From Bacteroidales bacterium UBA5349 (GTDB taxonomy: Bacteria; Bacteroidota; Bacteroidia; Bacteroidales; Tenuifilaceae), in assembly GCA_002410065.1 (NCBI GenBank), contig DHQB01000006.1, positions 164,016 to 228,015 on the forward strand: a stretch of DNA of 64,000 nt, read 5' to 3'. The notes under the pieces are model-generated. The model was given only the letters and a program-made list of their open reading frames with translations. It searched no databases and was not told the origin of the DNA. Positions within the stretch are counted from its first letter, which is position 1. Each line of letters starts with the position of its first letter. The position numbers were made by a program, and so were the translations under genes. Shown in pieces: positions 1-7,044 of this stretch.

Positions 1-2048
1 GTGGATCGACCGTACCGTTTATTAGCCGCTACCGAAAAGAGCAAACAGACAGTTTGGACGAGGTTGAGATTGCTGCAATTCGCGATAGGATAAACAAACT
101 TGTTGAGCTTGAAAAACGAAAGGAAACAGTGCTAAGCACAATCGACGAACAGGGCAAACTAACCGATGAACTTCGCAAGCGCATCGAAGAATGCTACGAT
201 CCGGTTGAACTTGAAGACATATACCTTCCTTACAAACCAAAGCGCAGAACCAAAGCTACCATTGCTAAAGAGCGCGGCTTAGAGCCTCTGGCTGATTTGA
301 TTATGAAGCAGGTTGAAAGGGATATTCAAAAAATTGCTCAGGGTTATATCAACAATGATGTACCAACCATTGAAGACGCTCTTGCCGGTGCCCGCGATAT
401 TATTGCCGAGTGGATAAGCGAGAGCGAAAAGGCTAGAAATATTGTTAGGAGATATTTTAAGCGTAGCGCCGTAATTAAATCGAAAGTGGTAAAAGGGAAA
501 GAGGCTGATGGCGTGAAGTTCTCCGATTACTTTGCATGGGATGAACCGATAAGCAAATGCGCCTCGCACCGTTTCCTTGCCATGCGCAGAGGGCAAACCG
601 AAGGTTTTCTTAAGGTTTCCATCACCCCACCTGCTGACGATGTAATGGACGACCTATCAAGGGCATTTGTAAAAGGGGATAATGAATCGGCAGATCAGGT
701 TGATTTTGCCATAGAGGATAGCTATAAACGGCTTATTGAACCAAGTATTGAGAATGAGTTTACCGCAGAACTCAAGGAAAAGGCTGATGATGAAGCCATT
801 AGAGTGTTCGCCGAGAATCTTCGTCAACTTTTGCTCTCATCGCCACTGGGGCAAAAAAACGTACTTGCTTTAGACCCAGGTTATCGCACGGGTTGTAAGT
901 TGGTTTGCCTCGACTCGCAGGGAAACCTAAAGCACAATGAAACCATTTATCCTCATCCTCCACAAAAGGAGGAAGGGAAAGCGATGAGTAAAATATCGAC
1001 CCTTGTTGATACCTATAAGATTGAGGCCATAGCCATTGGCAACGGAACAGCAAGCCGCGAAACTGAATCGCTGGTTAAGCGAATTCGTTTTAACCGTGAA
1101 GTCTTGGTGTTTGTAGTAAGCGAGGATGGAGCCTCAATTTACTCAGCATCATCGGTGGCGCGTGAGGAATTTCCTGACTATGATGTAACCGTTCGTGGGG
1201 CCGTTTCAATTGGGCGTAGGCTGATGGATCCACTTGCCGAGTTGGTAAAAATCGATCCAAAATCGATTGGAGTTGGGCAATATCAGCACGATGTGGACCA
1301 GCCAAAACTTAAGCAAGGGCTCGACACTGTGGTGGAGAGCTGCGTAAACCACGTGGGTGTTAACCTCAATACTGCAAGCAAGCACTTGCTCACGTATATC
1401 TCTGGATTTGGGCCACAGTTAGCACAGAATATCGTTGAATACAGAAGAGAGAATGGAGATTTTAATAGTCGTACCCAGCTAAAGAAAGTTCCACGTTTAG
1501 GCGATAAAGCCTTTGAACAAAGCGCTGGTTTCCTTAGAATTGCTGATGCAAAAAACCCTTTAGATAACAGTGCAGTTCACCCAGAAAGCTACCATGTGGT
1601 AGAGCAAATGGCTAAAGATATGAATTGCGATGTGGCTGATTTACTGAAGGATGAAGAGCTGAGAAAAAAAATCGACATAAATAAATATGTAACCAGTAAA
1701 ATTGGGCTCCCAACCCTTAAAGATATTATGGCAGAACTAGCCAAACCAGGCAGGGATCCACGACAAGGAATAAAAGTATTTGAATTTGCCGAAGGGGTAT
1801 ACTCTATCGGACAATTAGTTGTGGGTATGACACTCCCTGGGATTGTTACCAACATTACCAACTTTGGCGCATTTGTAGATGTGGGAGTTAAGCAGGATGG
1901 CCTTGTGCACATATCGCAACTTGCCGATAGGTTTGTTTCAAACCCCAACGATATTGTTAAGCTACACCAACACGTTATGGTTAAGGTACTAGAGGTAGAT
2001 GTTGCACGCAAGCGAATACAACTAACCATGAAGGATTTAGGGCAGTAA
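1..2048 (+). CDS. tex: Tex-family RNA-binding S1 protein (5' end outside window)
   Basis: The frame is open from base 3 and its first visible residues (GSTVPFISRYRKE) match the N-terminal helical part of Tex, so the gene starts upstream of the window and only some tens of residues are missing. The visible protein has the Tex order: helical N-terminal region, a YqgF/RNase H-like domain (LALDPGYRTGCKLVCLD, near base 870), a helix-hairpin-helix part (NTASKHLLTYISGFGPQLA), and a C-terminal S1 domain (LPGIVTNITNFGAFVDVGV, ending KRIQLTMKDL). Tex binds nucleic acid and is linked to transcription and RNA metabolism in other bacteria. It appears monocistronic here. The family call is secure; its cellular role in this organism is inferred. 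Confidence 0.95.
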   Translation, partial: GSTVPFISRYRKEQTDSLDEVEIAAIRDRINKLVELEKRKETVLSTIDEQGKLTDELRKRIEECYDPVELEDIYLPYKPKRRTKATIAKERGLEPLADLIMKQVERDIQKIAQGYINNDVPTIEDALAGARDIIAEWISESEKARNIVRRYFKRSAVIKSKVVKGKEADGVKFSDYFAWDEPISKCASHRFLAMRRGQTEGFLKVSITPPADDVMDDLSRAFVKGDNESADQVDFAIEDSYKRLIEPSIENEFTAELKEKADDEAIRVFAENLRQLLLSSPLGQKNVLALDPGYRTGCKLVCLDSQGNLKHNETIYPHPPQKEEGKAMSKISTLVDTYKIEAIAIGNGTASRETESLVKRIRFNREVLVFVVSEDGASIYSASSVAREEFPDYDVTVRGAVSIGRRLMDPLAELVKIDPKSIGVGQYQHDVDQPKLKQGLDTVVESCVNHVGVNLNTASKHLLTYISGFGPQLAQNIVEYRRENGDFNSRTQLKKVPRLGDKAFEQSAGFLRIADAKNPLDNSAVHPESYHVVEQMAKDMNCDVADLLKDEELRKKIDINKYVTSKIGLPTLKDIMAELAKPGRDPRQGIKVFEFAEGVYSIGQLVVGMTLPGIVTNITNFGAFVDVGVKQDGLVHISQLADRFVSNPNDIVKLHQHVMVKVLEVDVARKRIQLTMKDLGQ

Positions 2049-2127
2049 GAGTTAGTAACTACTTTATATTAGCAAACTCAAAAAAACATAAGAAAAAAAC
2101 GAACCTTTTTTCATTAAACACATAATT

Positions 2128-3288
2128 ATGAAGAGTTTATTTTCCAACTTACTATTCAAAGTTTTCCTAGCTATTGTCTTTGGAATTATTTTTGGCCTTT
2201 ATTTACCCGAATCTGTAAATAGAGTTTTTGCCACTTTTAACTCTCTCTTTAGTCAGTTTTTAAATTTTGCAATTCCTTTGATTATTATGGGCTTGATTAT
2301 GCCAGCCATTTCTGATCTGGGAAAAGGTGCAGGGAAACTACTTGTACTGACCACTGCTATTGCTTATGGCTCCACTCTTTTTTCGGGATTTATGACCTAT
2401 TTTACCACTTCGGGCATTTTCTCCTCACTTCTGGCATCCCATGTTGATAAAACGGCTCAAATAGCTGAAACGGCGAAAGAATTATTACCTTATTTTACAA
2501 TCACCATACCCGCAGTTTTAGATATTATGACGGCATTAGTATTTGCCTTTGTAATTGGGTTAGGACTGGCTTATCAGGAAAATTCATCCTTAAAATTAGT
2601 GGTTAAAGATTTTCAACTAATTATAATGCAACTGATTGAGAATGTTATTGTGCCACTATTACCCTTATTTATACTAGGAATATTTGCAAATATGACCTTT
2701 AGCGGGAAAGTGTACTCGATACTCTCGGTATTTGTCAACATCATCGGCGTTATTTTTGTATTGCACATCCTCCTGTTGCTTCTACAATATACGGTTACGG
2801 GAATACTTGTAAAAAAGAACCCGTTACGTTTATTGGCTACTATGATGCCAGCATATTTTACGGCGTTGGGTACGCAATCCTCCGCGGCTACTATTCCAGT
2901 AACTTTAAATCAAACTCTGAAAAATGGAGTCTCCGAAAAAATTGCAGGCTTTGTGATTCCGCTATGTGCAACCATTCACCTCTCGGGAAGTGTTATGAAA
3001 ATTACAGCATGCGCAATTGCTATAATGATTTTGGAAGGGATGCCCTTTGATTTTACGCTTTTTGCTGGCTTTATTCTAATGCTGGGAATAGCCATGGTTG
3101 CTGCCCCTGGCGTTCCCGGTGGTGCAATTATGGCCGCCATAGGTATCTTGCAATCCATGTTAGGCTTTAATGAAGAAATGATAGGTCTAATGATAGCGCT
3201 TTATATTGCTATGGATAGTTTTGGAACAGCCTGCAATGTTACGGGAGATGGCGCCATCGCGCTTGTAGTAAATAAAATAACTAAATAA
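2128..3288 (+). CDS. DAACS-family dicarboxylate/amino acid:cation symporter
   Basis: The 386-aa protein is hydrophobic throughout, with about eight to ten membrane segments. It carries the re-entrant-loop region typical of the glutamate/aspartate/dicarboxylate:cation symporters (GltP/DctA/SstT type): a Ser-rich stretch (FTALGTQSSAATIPVTL) and, later, a Gly/Pro-rich stretch (APGVPGGAIMAAIGIL) followed by a DSFGTACNVTGDGAIALVV segment that corresponds to the substrate- and sodium-binding helix. It should import an acidic amino acid, serine/threonine or C4-dicarboxylate with Na+ or H+. The substrate cannot be told from sequence. It stands alone after tex and converges on the hipT-like gene. Confidence 0.88.
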   Translation: MKSLFSNLLFKVFLAIVFGIIFGLYLPESVNRVFATFNSLFSQFLNFAIPLIIMGLIMPAISDLGKGAGKLLVLTTAIAYGSTLFSGFMTYFTTSGIFSSLLASHVDKTAQIAETAKELLPYFTITIPAVLDIMTALVFAFVIGLGLAYQENSSLKLVVKDFQLIIMQLIENVIVPLLPLFILGIFANMTFSGKVYSILSVFVNIIGVIFVLHILLLLLQYTVTGILVKKNPLRLLATMMPAYFTALGTQSSAATIPVTLNQTLKNGVSEKIAGFVIPLCATIHLSGSVMKITACAIAIMILEGMPFDFTLFAGFILMLGIAMVAAPGVPGGAIMAAIGILQSMLGFNEEMIGLMIALYIAMDSFGTACNVTGDGAIALVVNKITK

Positions 3289-3444
3289 CAATGCTACTTC
3301 CTTAGTTTTTTTTGTTTATATTTTCATGTTGTTTGGCTAATGAAGAGAAAAATATCTGAAAAACAACAGTGCAATAGGTGTCTAAAGAAAGTATTTCGAA
3401 TTAAAAGAATAGAACTTAATTTTAATTAAGTTGTAATGAATTGC

Positions 3445-4389
3445 TTACTGCTCAATCCGTTGAAATCTACTCTCAATAAGTTCCTTATACATTTTCTTAT
3501 AATCATCGCTTAAAAAACTTCTATCAATAAATCTCATCCATTCCCCTTTTACCCCTTCCATCTTCTGAAATATATTCTCCTGCTGTTTTGAATCTAAACC
3601 AAGTAAAGTGAACGACTTTAAAAAGTCCTGCTGGTTTATCTTTTTCTTCTTCCCATTCAAGGTTAATGCTAAATCCTCATCATCTGCTGGGTTAACCAGA
3701 ACTGTGGAAACCATATCGTATGCAGGAGATAGAACAGGACCTGTTCCTTGTTGATGCAACAAAGAAAAATTCTTTAGATGCATATCAGCGTTACCCGTAA
3801 GGAAAGAGAAAAGCAGCTGCTCAGCAAAATTTACAAGGTCAAGCCCAGGGTTTGCCGAATACCTTAGTATCGCCTTACCTATTTGCTCATACGAACCATG
3901 ATATTTATCCTCGGTTAACCTTTCGGTTAGCTGACACATATCCTCCATGTGCAACTTTTTCTGCTTAATGCGATCAATTCGTTTTGTGATATAGGCAAGT
4001 TTACCGCTCTGCATCCTAATTAAACTATGCGGTACAACCATAATCCCTGCAATACTTGCAAGGTGCATCGTTAAATCTTCCACCTCGGGTAGCTGCGGAT
4101 AATTGGCGGTTGGTGGTTTTAGAATATAACCTCCCCACAGTCCAACAATGGCAAAACGTCTTGGTTGGCTCTTATCCTTTGGTTTCTCAAGGTGTAATGA
4201 AAGTTTCGGCTGCACTCCAGTAATAGTTATCTGACTCTGAACAACCTGTAAACCCAACTCTTCGAGCTCATTTTCGGTGTATGGGAGTTCTGGAGGTGTT
4301 GGTTGTCCAAATATTTTTCTGGAGCATGTTGGATGGAAGTCAACCTCACCCTCATTTAGCGTTTCGTAACAGTATAAGCATTTATTCAT
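3445..4389 (-). CDS. HipT-like Ser/Thr kinase toxin (HipA C-terminal kinase domain)
   Basis: This 314-aa protein corresponds to the kinase body of HipA without the N-terminal subdomain, which is encoded separately by the overlapping upstream gene. Kinase features seen: a phosphate-loop/autophosphorylation segment ITITGVQPKLS (residues 54-64) where threonines replace the usual serines, K91 in YILKPP, the catalytic loop GNADMHLKNF (N200, D202, N207) and the metal-binding D225 in PAYDMVS. The N-terminus has a compact Cys/His set (C4, C7, H18, C22) that looks like a zinc ribbon and is not part of E. coli HipA. The ATG overlaps the hipS-like stop by 4 nt (ATGA), so the pair is translationally coupled. 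HipA/HipT kinases phosphorylate aminoacyl-tRNA synthetases; that target is inferred. Confidence 0.87.
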   Translation of the reverse strand: MNKCLYCYETLNEGEVDFHPTCSRKIFGQPTPPELPYTENELEELGLQVVQSQITITGVQPKLSLHLEKPKDKSQPRRFAIVGLWGGYILKPPTANYPQLPEVEDLTMHLASIAGIMVVPHSLIRMQSGKLAYITKRIDRIKQKKLHMEDMCQLTERLTEDKYHGSYEQIGKAILRYSANPGLDLVNFAEQLLFSFLTGNADMHLKNFSLLHQQGTGPVLSPAYDMVSTVLVNPADDEDLALTLNGKKKKINQQDFLKSFTLLGLDSKQQENIFQKMEGVKGEWMRFIDRSFLSDDYKKMYKELIESRFQRIEQ

Positions 4390-4718
4390 TGTGCCTCCTC
4401 CTTACTAATTGGGTGAACACTTACAGCACCTATACAATCCTTACAGCAAACCATCAACAAGCTCATTCTATCTCGAGGATTCAACTTCCAGTTAGTTTCT
4501 GCAATATCCAACAGCCAACCTTCAGGAATTAGCCCATCGAAAAAAGGGAAAAGCACATTACTTGTATAGACCGCTTCCTGCAAAGGAAGGGTAAGACTTA
4601 TGGGAACAGGATTTGGAGATTGTAAGTATTTGGTATCATATAAAAAACTATACCCATTCTCATCGTGAGTAAGCCATCCTGCTGTTACTCCATGTATTCT
4701 TATATCAGCTTTCCTCAT
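4386..4718 (-). CDS. HipS-like protein (HipA N-terminal domain, Couple_hipA)
   Basis: The 110-aa protein matches only the N-terminal subdomain of HipA: signature segments are FPFFDGLIPEGWLLDIAE and, near the C-terminus, CKDCIGAVSVHP, equivalent to the GDCIGA motif of HipA. It overlaps the hipB-like gene by 14 nt upstream and the kinase gene by 4 nt downstream. In characterised HipBST systems the small HipS protein, not HipB, neutralises the kinase; by layout the same role is likely here. The antitoxin role is inferred. It could instead be a structural half of a split HipA. Confidence 0.85.
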   Translation of the reverse strand: MRKADIRIHGVTAGWLTHDENGYSFLYDTKYLQSPNPVPISLTLPLQEAVYTSNVLFPFFDGLIPEGWLLDIAETNWKLNPRDRMSLLMVCCKDCIGAVSVHPISKEEAQ

Positions 4719-4926
4719 TGGCTAAAATATTGCGTGACATTGGTACTGGCCCTACCTGATGGCCAAACATTCTTAGCACCTGGTTCACCTTATCCAAGCG
4801 CAGGGTTTCCTTTCCCTGCTCCATGTCACGAATAAAGCGAAGCCCGACTCCAGCTTTTTCTGCCAGTTCGCGCTGTGTAAGTTTGGTCGCTGCCCTTCTT
4901 TGCTTAACAAATTCACTTAGTATCAT
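4705..4926 (-). CDS. HipB-like Xre-family repressor
   Basis: A 73-aa helix-turn-helix protein (LTQRELAEKAGVGLRFIRDMEQG, then a C-terminal strand-forming tail) of the HipB/y4mF type. The frame is open further upstream to 4989, but I chose ATG 4926 because the longer start would place two of the three palindromic operators inside the coding region and adds a non-family N-terminus. It is the first gene of the overlapping hipB-hipS-hipT operon and very likely represses it from the sites at 4930-5028. HipB proteins bind paired palindromes upstream of their own genes; the match of protein and sites is inferred from position. Confidence 0.87.
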   Translation of the reverse strand: MILSEFVKQRRAATKLTQRELAEKAGVGLRFIRDMEQGKETLRLDKVNQVLRMFGHQVGPVPMSRNILANEES

Positions 4927-4929
4927 AAC

Positions 4930-4947
4930 TATACCTTTTCGGGTATA
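4930..4947. promoter_or_regulatory. HipB-type operator 1
   Basis: An 18-bp imperfect palindrome, TATACCT-TTTC-GGGTATA, directly upstream of the hipB-like start at 4926. Binding here would cover the translation-initiation region. Its centre is 41 bp from the next site. Confidence 0.75.
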
Positions 4948-4970
4948 AAGATAAGTGTTTATTTTGACTT

Positions 4971-4988
4971 TATACCCTATCGGGTACA
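4971..4988. promoter_or_regulatory. HipB-type operator 2
   Basis: An 18-bp palindrome, TATACCC-TATC-GGGTACA, with one mismatch between arms. It is the middle of three copies spaced 40-41 bp centre to centre, about four helical turns, so bound dimers would lie on the same face of the DNA. Confidence 0.75.
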
Positions 4989-5010
4989 ATTTTCTTTGTA
5001 TTAATGTAAA

Positions 5011-5028
5011 TATACCCTTTCGGGTATA
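5011..5028. promoter_or_regulatory. HipB-type operator 3
   Basis: A perfect 7-4-7 palindrome, TATACCC-TTTC-GGGTATA. It is the farthest of the three sites from the hipB-like gene and the best match to the shared consensus. Confidence 0.78.
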
Positions 5029-5074
5029 GCGTCAAACAATATACTATTTAAAGTTTCAATGGCATACAATCCAC

Positions 5075-5224
5075 TCCTTGTTCAACTGTTAAGCCACCAA
5101 AAGCCCGAAGTGGAGGCTTTGTCAAGGGCGATGATACAATATAAGCAAACAAGAGTAGCATCGCTTGTATACCCTTGACAAAGCTGGAGCTCGGGCTATC
5201 TTTGCGCAACAGGATGACAAGGAA
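5075..5224. repeat. Long imperfect inverted repeat (MITE-like or structured element)
   Basis: The arms 5075-5128 and 5172-5224 are imperfect reverse complements over more than 50 nt; the inner blocks (CTTTGTCAAGGG, AGCCCGA) and outer blocks (CCTTGT, CTGTT) match exactly. The centre has a further short pairing (GATG/CATC). No ORF lies inside. It may be a non-autonomous mobile element, a REP-like repeat or a structured RNA. Just downstream are short hairpins at 5271-5283 and 5289-5309 (ATTGCTC/GAGCAAT). This fills most of the gene-free stretch 5029-5334. Confidence 0.6.
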
Positions 5225-5334
5225 ACAACATCATGTGCAGAAATGTTCTTTTTTCTGCTCTTGATACCCCTTCCCAAGGGTTTTGCTGATTGCTCTCTTT
5301 TTGAGCAATTTGGAAAACCTTTTTAAGGATAAAT

Positions 5335-5769
5335 TTACTTTGGTGCAATGAAGGATTTTGGGTCAATTACTGGAAGAATCGCATTATGAAGATACGTTCC
5401 CCTGAATTGTGAAAACATTATCCCTCTTGTTGTAGAAAGAGAAATAGAATTAATTGTGATGATAAAATCTTCGGGAAAATTCACTCCATTGTTTTTCAAA
5501 TCTACATACAAATCGTAATTGGGTACTTCAAAAATGCAGCTTGTGGAGATATCGCCTAATTTTATTGTTTTTTCTTGATCAAAAAGATCAATAGAAATTA
5601 TCACTAAAATTAACTTTTGCTCTTTGTTTAATTTGATTTCAGACCGAATATCAAAATTAAATGTGATATTGTTATGACTATTCTCGACAGGATGTGTCAA
5701 ATTAAAACTAAGGAGTTCAATCCGTTTTAATGAAAAATCTATAGAATTTTCTTTCTTAACTGTAGCCAT
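5335..5769 (-). CDS. SecB-like chaperone, third gene of a toxin-antitoxin-chaperone cluster
   Basis: The 144-aa protein reads as a beta-rich fold with a late helix, and its C-terminus (SISLSTTRGIMF, then AILPVIDPKSF) resembles the end of SecB (ASLVNRGTF followed by LAPVNFDALF in E. coli). Length and predicted topology also fit SecB. It begins 7 nt after the Xre antitoxin gene, so it belongs to the same operon. In Mycobacterium tuberculosis a SecB-like chaperone follows higB-higA and protects the antitoxin; the gene order here is the same. The family assignment rests on a weak C-terminal motif and on context. Otherwise it would be an unknown third component. Confidence 0.6.
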   Translation of the reverse strand: MATVKKENSIDFSLKRIELLSFNLTHPVENSHNNITFNFDIRSEIKLNKEQKLILVIISIDLFDQEKTIKLGDISTSCIFEVPNYDLYVDLKNNGVNFPEDFIITINSISLSTTRGIMFSQFRGTYLHNAILPVIDPKSFIAPK

Positions 5770-5776
5770 AACTTAT

Positions 5777-6199
5777 TTAAATTGAGTACTGTTTTGTAGT
5801 AGTAAACTGAGATCTGCCAACACTACTTCCATAGGATAAGTTATTATAGTTTTGTGTTGGTTGTTTATCTACCTTAACAACAACATTGTATGAATAAACA
5901 CCTATTGTTTTTTCTTTCTGATTTCCAAGGGAAATAAGAGTAGTATCTAAAACTCTCTCAATATCAAAAAGGGTATCCGCTGTAAAATTGTGTGTCCCGC
6001 TAAGCCATTTAGAAATTTCCGAAGGGCTTTTCCCTAACGCTGAGGCTAAATCCTTGTTTTTCCAGCCCTTTGCTTTTATTGCATTATCAATACGAGCAGC
6101 CAAAAGCATTCTTTTTTCAGTTTTTTCAAGTTCATCCTTTGAAAAATCCTGAAACAATTCGTCAATTAATGGGCTACTATATAATTCTGCTTTACTCAT
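5777..6199 (-). CDS. HigA-like Xre-family antitoxin with C-terminal extension
   Basis: A 140-aa protein with a central Xre helix-turn-helix (KNKDLASALGKSPSEISKWL) preceded by a helical N-terminal region. I chose ATG 6199 (MSKAEL) because a strong Shine-Dalgarno (GAAGGAGATT) lies 5 nt upstream; this start overlaps the toxin stop by 8 nt. The last 45 or so residues (from KTIGVYSYN) are polar and probably flexible. In toxin-antitoxin-chaperone systems such a C-terminal tail is the chaperone-addiction segment recognised by the SecB-like partner. That role is inferred from the neighbouring gene. Confidence 0.8.
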   Translation of the reverse strand: MSKAELYSSPLIDELFQDFSKDELEKTEKRMLLAARIDNAIKAKGWKNKDLASALGKSPSEISKWLSGTHNFTADTLFDIERVLDTTLISLGNQKEKTIGVYSYNVVVKVDKQPTQNYNNLSYGSSVGRSQFTTTKQYSI

Positions 6200-6692
6200 A
6201 ATCTCCTTCGTTAAATTCAAGATTGCCTTCTAAATCTTTACCTTCATTAGTATACTTGATCTCACCTTCTTTGATGCGTGTGGTAATTAATGCCGACAAT
6301 TTTCGTAAAAAATAATTCTCTTCTTTTAGTTTTGGGTCTTGTTGCAGTTTTCTAATGCTTTTAGGCTTATGCCCTCCTCCACCCAAAACTACCAATGATG
6401 CCCCATATCTTATGCAATACAATCTAAGATTACTATCTGGGTTATCGTATAAAGCACAAACGCCGTCACCTGGAAACCCTTCATCTAATTTAAAGAACTG
6501 TTCTCTTGCTCCTGTTTTGTGTCCTATTGTTCTTAAACGTGAGTTAATGTCTTTTAGTTCACTTAAAAATAAACTTTTATTTTCTTCTAAAAAAATCTCA
6601 AAAGATGTTTTTTGTTTTTCTACATCAAGCAAAGCATATATAGAAGCACTATTACCACTTAAACTACCAAGTTTAATAATCTTATACTTCAT
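6192..6692 (-). CDS. HigB/RelE-like toxin of Bacteroidota type
   Basis: The 166-aa protein has conserved blocks seen in a widespread Bacteroidota toxin family next to Xre genes: GHKTGAREQFFK, PGDGVCALYDNPDSNLRLYC and LVVLGGGGHKPK. The basic and aromatic residues in these blocks suit a ribosome-dependent RelE/HigB-type mRNA endonuclease, but no catalytic set can be assigned with certainty. The frame is open to 6815; I chose ATG 6692 (MKYKIIKLGS) because a -7 element (TATATTTG, 6716-6709) sits just upstream and the added N-terminus is unlike the family. It is first in the operon toxin-antitoxin-chaperone. Confidence 0.72.
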   Translation of the reverse strand: MKYKIIKLGSLSGNSASIYALLDVEKQKTSFEIFLEENKSLFLSELKDINSRLRTIGHKTGAREQFFKLDEGFPGDGVCALYDNPDSNLRLYCIRYGASLVVLGGGGHKPKSIRKLQQDPKLKEENYFLRKLSALITTRIKEGEIKYTNEGKDLEGNLEFNEGDYE

Positions 6693-6707
6693 ATCTAAAA
6701 TGAGTTT

Positions 6708-6737
6708 GCAAATATATGCATTTAACTTATAAGTTAA
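6708..6737 (-). promoter_or_regulatory. Promoter and palindromic operator of the toxin-antitoxin-chaperone operon
   Basis: On the minus strand TATATTTG (6716-6709) matches the Bacteroidota -7 consensus TAnnTTTG. Immediately upstream, where the -7/-33 spacer lies, is a perfect 16-bp palindrome TTAACTTATAAGTTAA (6722-6737), a likely site for the Xre antitoxin. The predicted 5' leader is only about 10 nt. Confidence 0.6.
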
Positions 6738-6815
6738 CTTTATTGTTAGAAATATATTCGACTCCTTAAAAAAAGAAGACAATTCGAGTTGCTTACTCCT
6801 AGCAAATATCAGCAT

Positions 6816-6846
6816 ACAATAGGTCAGGTCGAATTTGACCTATTGT
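6816..6846. terminator. Strong hairpin with 11-bp perfect stem
   Basis: ACAATAGGTCA (6816-6826) and TGACCTATTGT (6836-6846) pair perfectly around a 9-nt loop. It lies between the restriction enzyme gene and the toxin gene. A T-rich tail follows on the plus strand only (TATTTTC), so it may end plus-strand transcripts or act as an operator rather than terminate the minus-strand gene. The rest of 6847-7044 shows nothing recognisable. Confidence 0.45.
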
Positions 6847-7044
6847 TATTTTCAAAGGTAAAGAGCTAATCTATATTTCGGCAAGGAAACAAGTAAGAGA
6901 AGCGAACAATTTGGCAAAGTTATAAACATCACAAAAGAATTTAAAATCTGATTATCAACACCTTAACTCATTTCTTTCCTCAAATCCTTTTCCAATCCTT
7001 TTCTTTTCTGCCATTATCTATTTAAGTGCGACTATTTTTTATAG

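Noticed and set aside
1589..2029. Minus-strand ORF of 146 codons opposite tex
   Set aside because: It is Ser/Thr-rich shadow sequence opposite the S1 domain of Tex.
4927..4989. Longer N-terminus for the hipB-like gene
   Set aside because: It would run through two operators and adds residues not typical of the family; ATG 4926 gives a normal HipB-sized protein.
5100..5200. CRISPR-like repeat near the hip operon
   Set aside because: There is one inverted pair only, no direct repeats with spacers and no cas genes.
6693..6815. N-terminal extension of the toxin gene
   Set aside because: The promoter -7 box and palindrome lie inside this stretch, and the family begins at MKYKIIKLGS.
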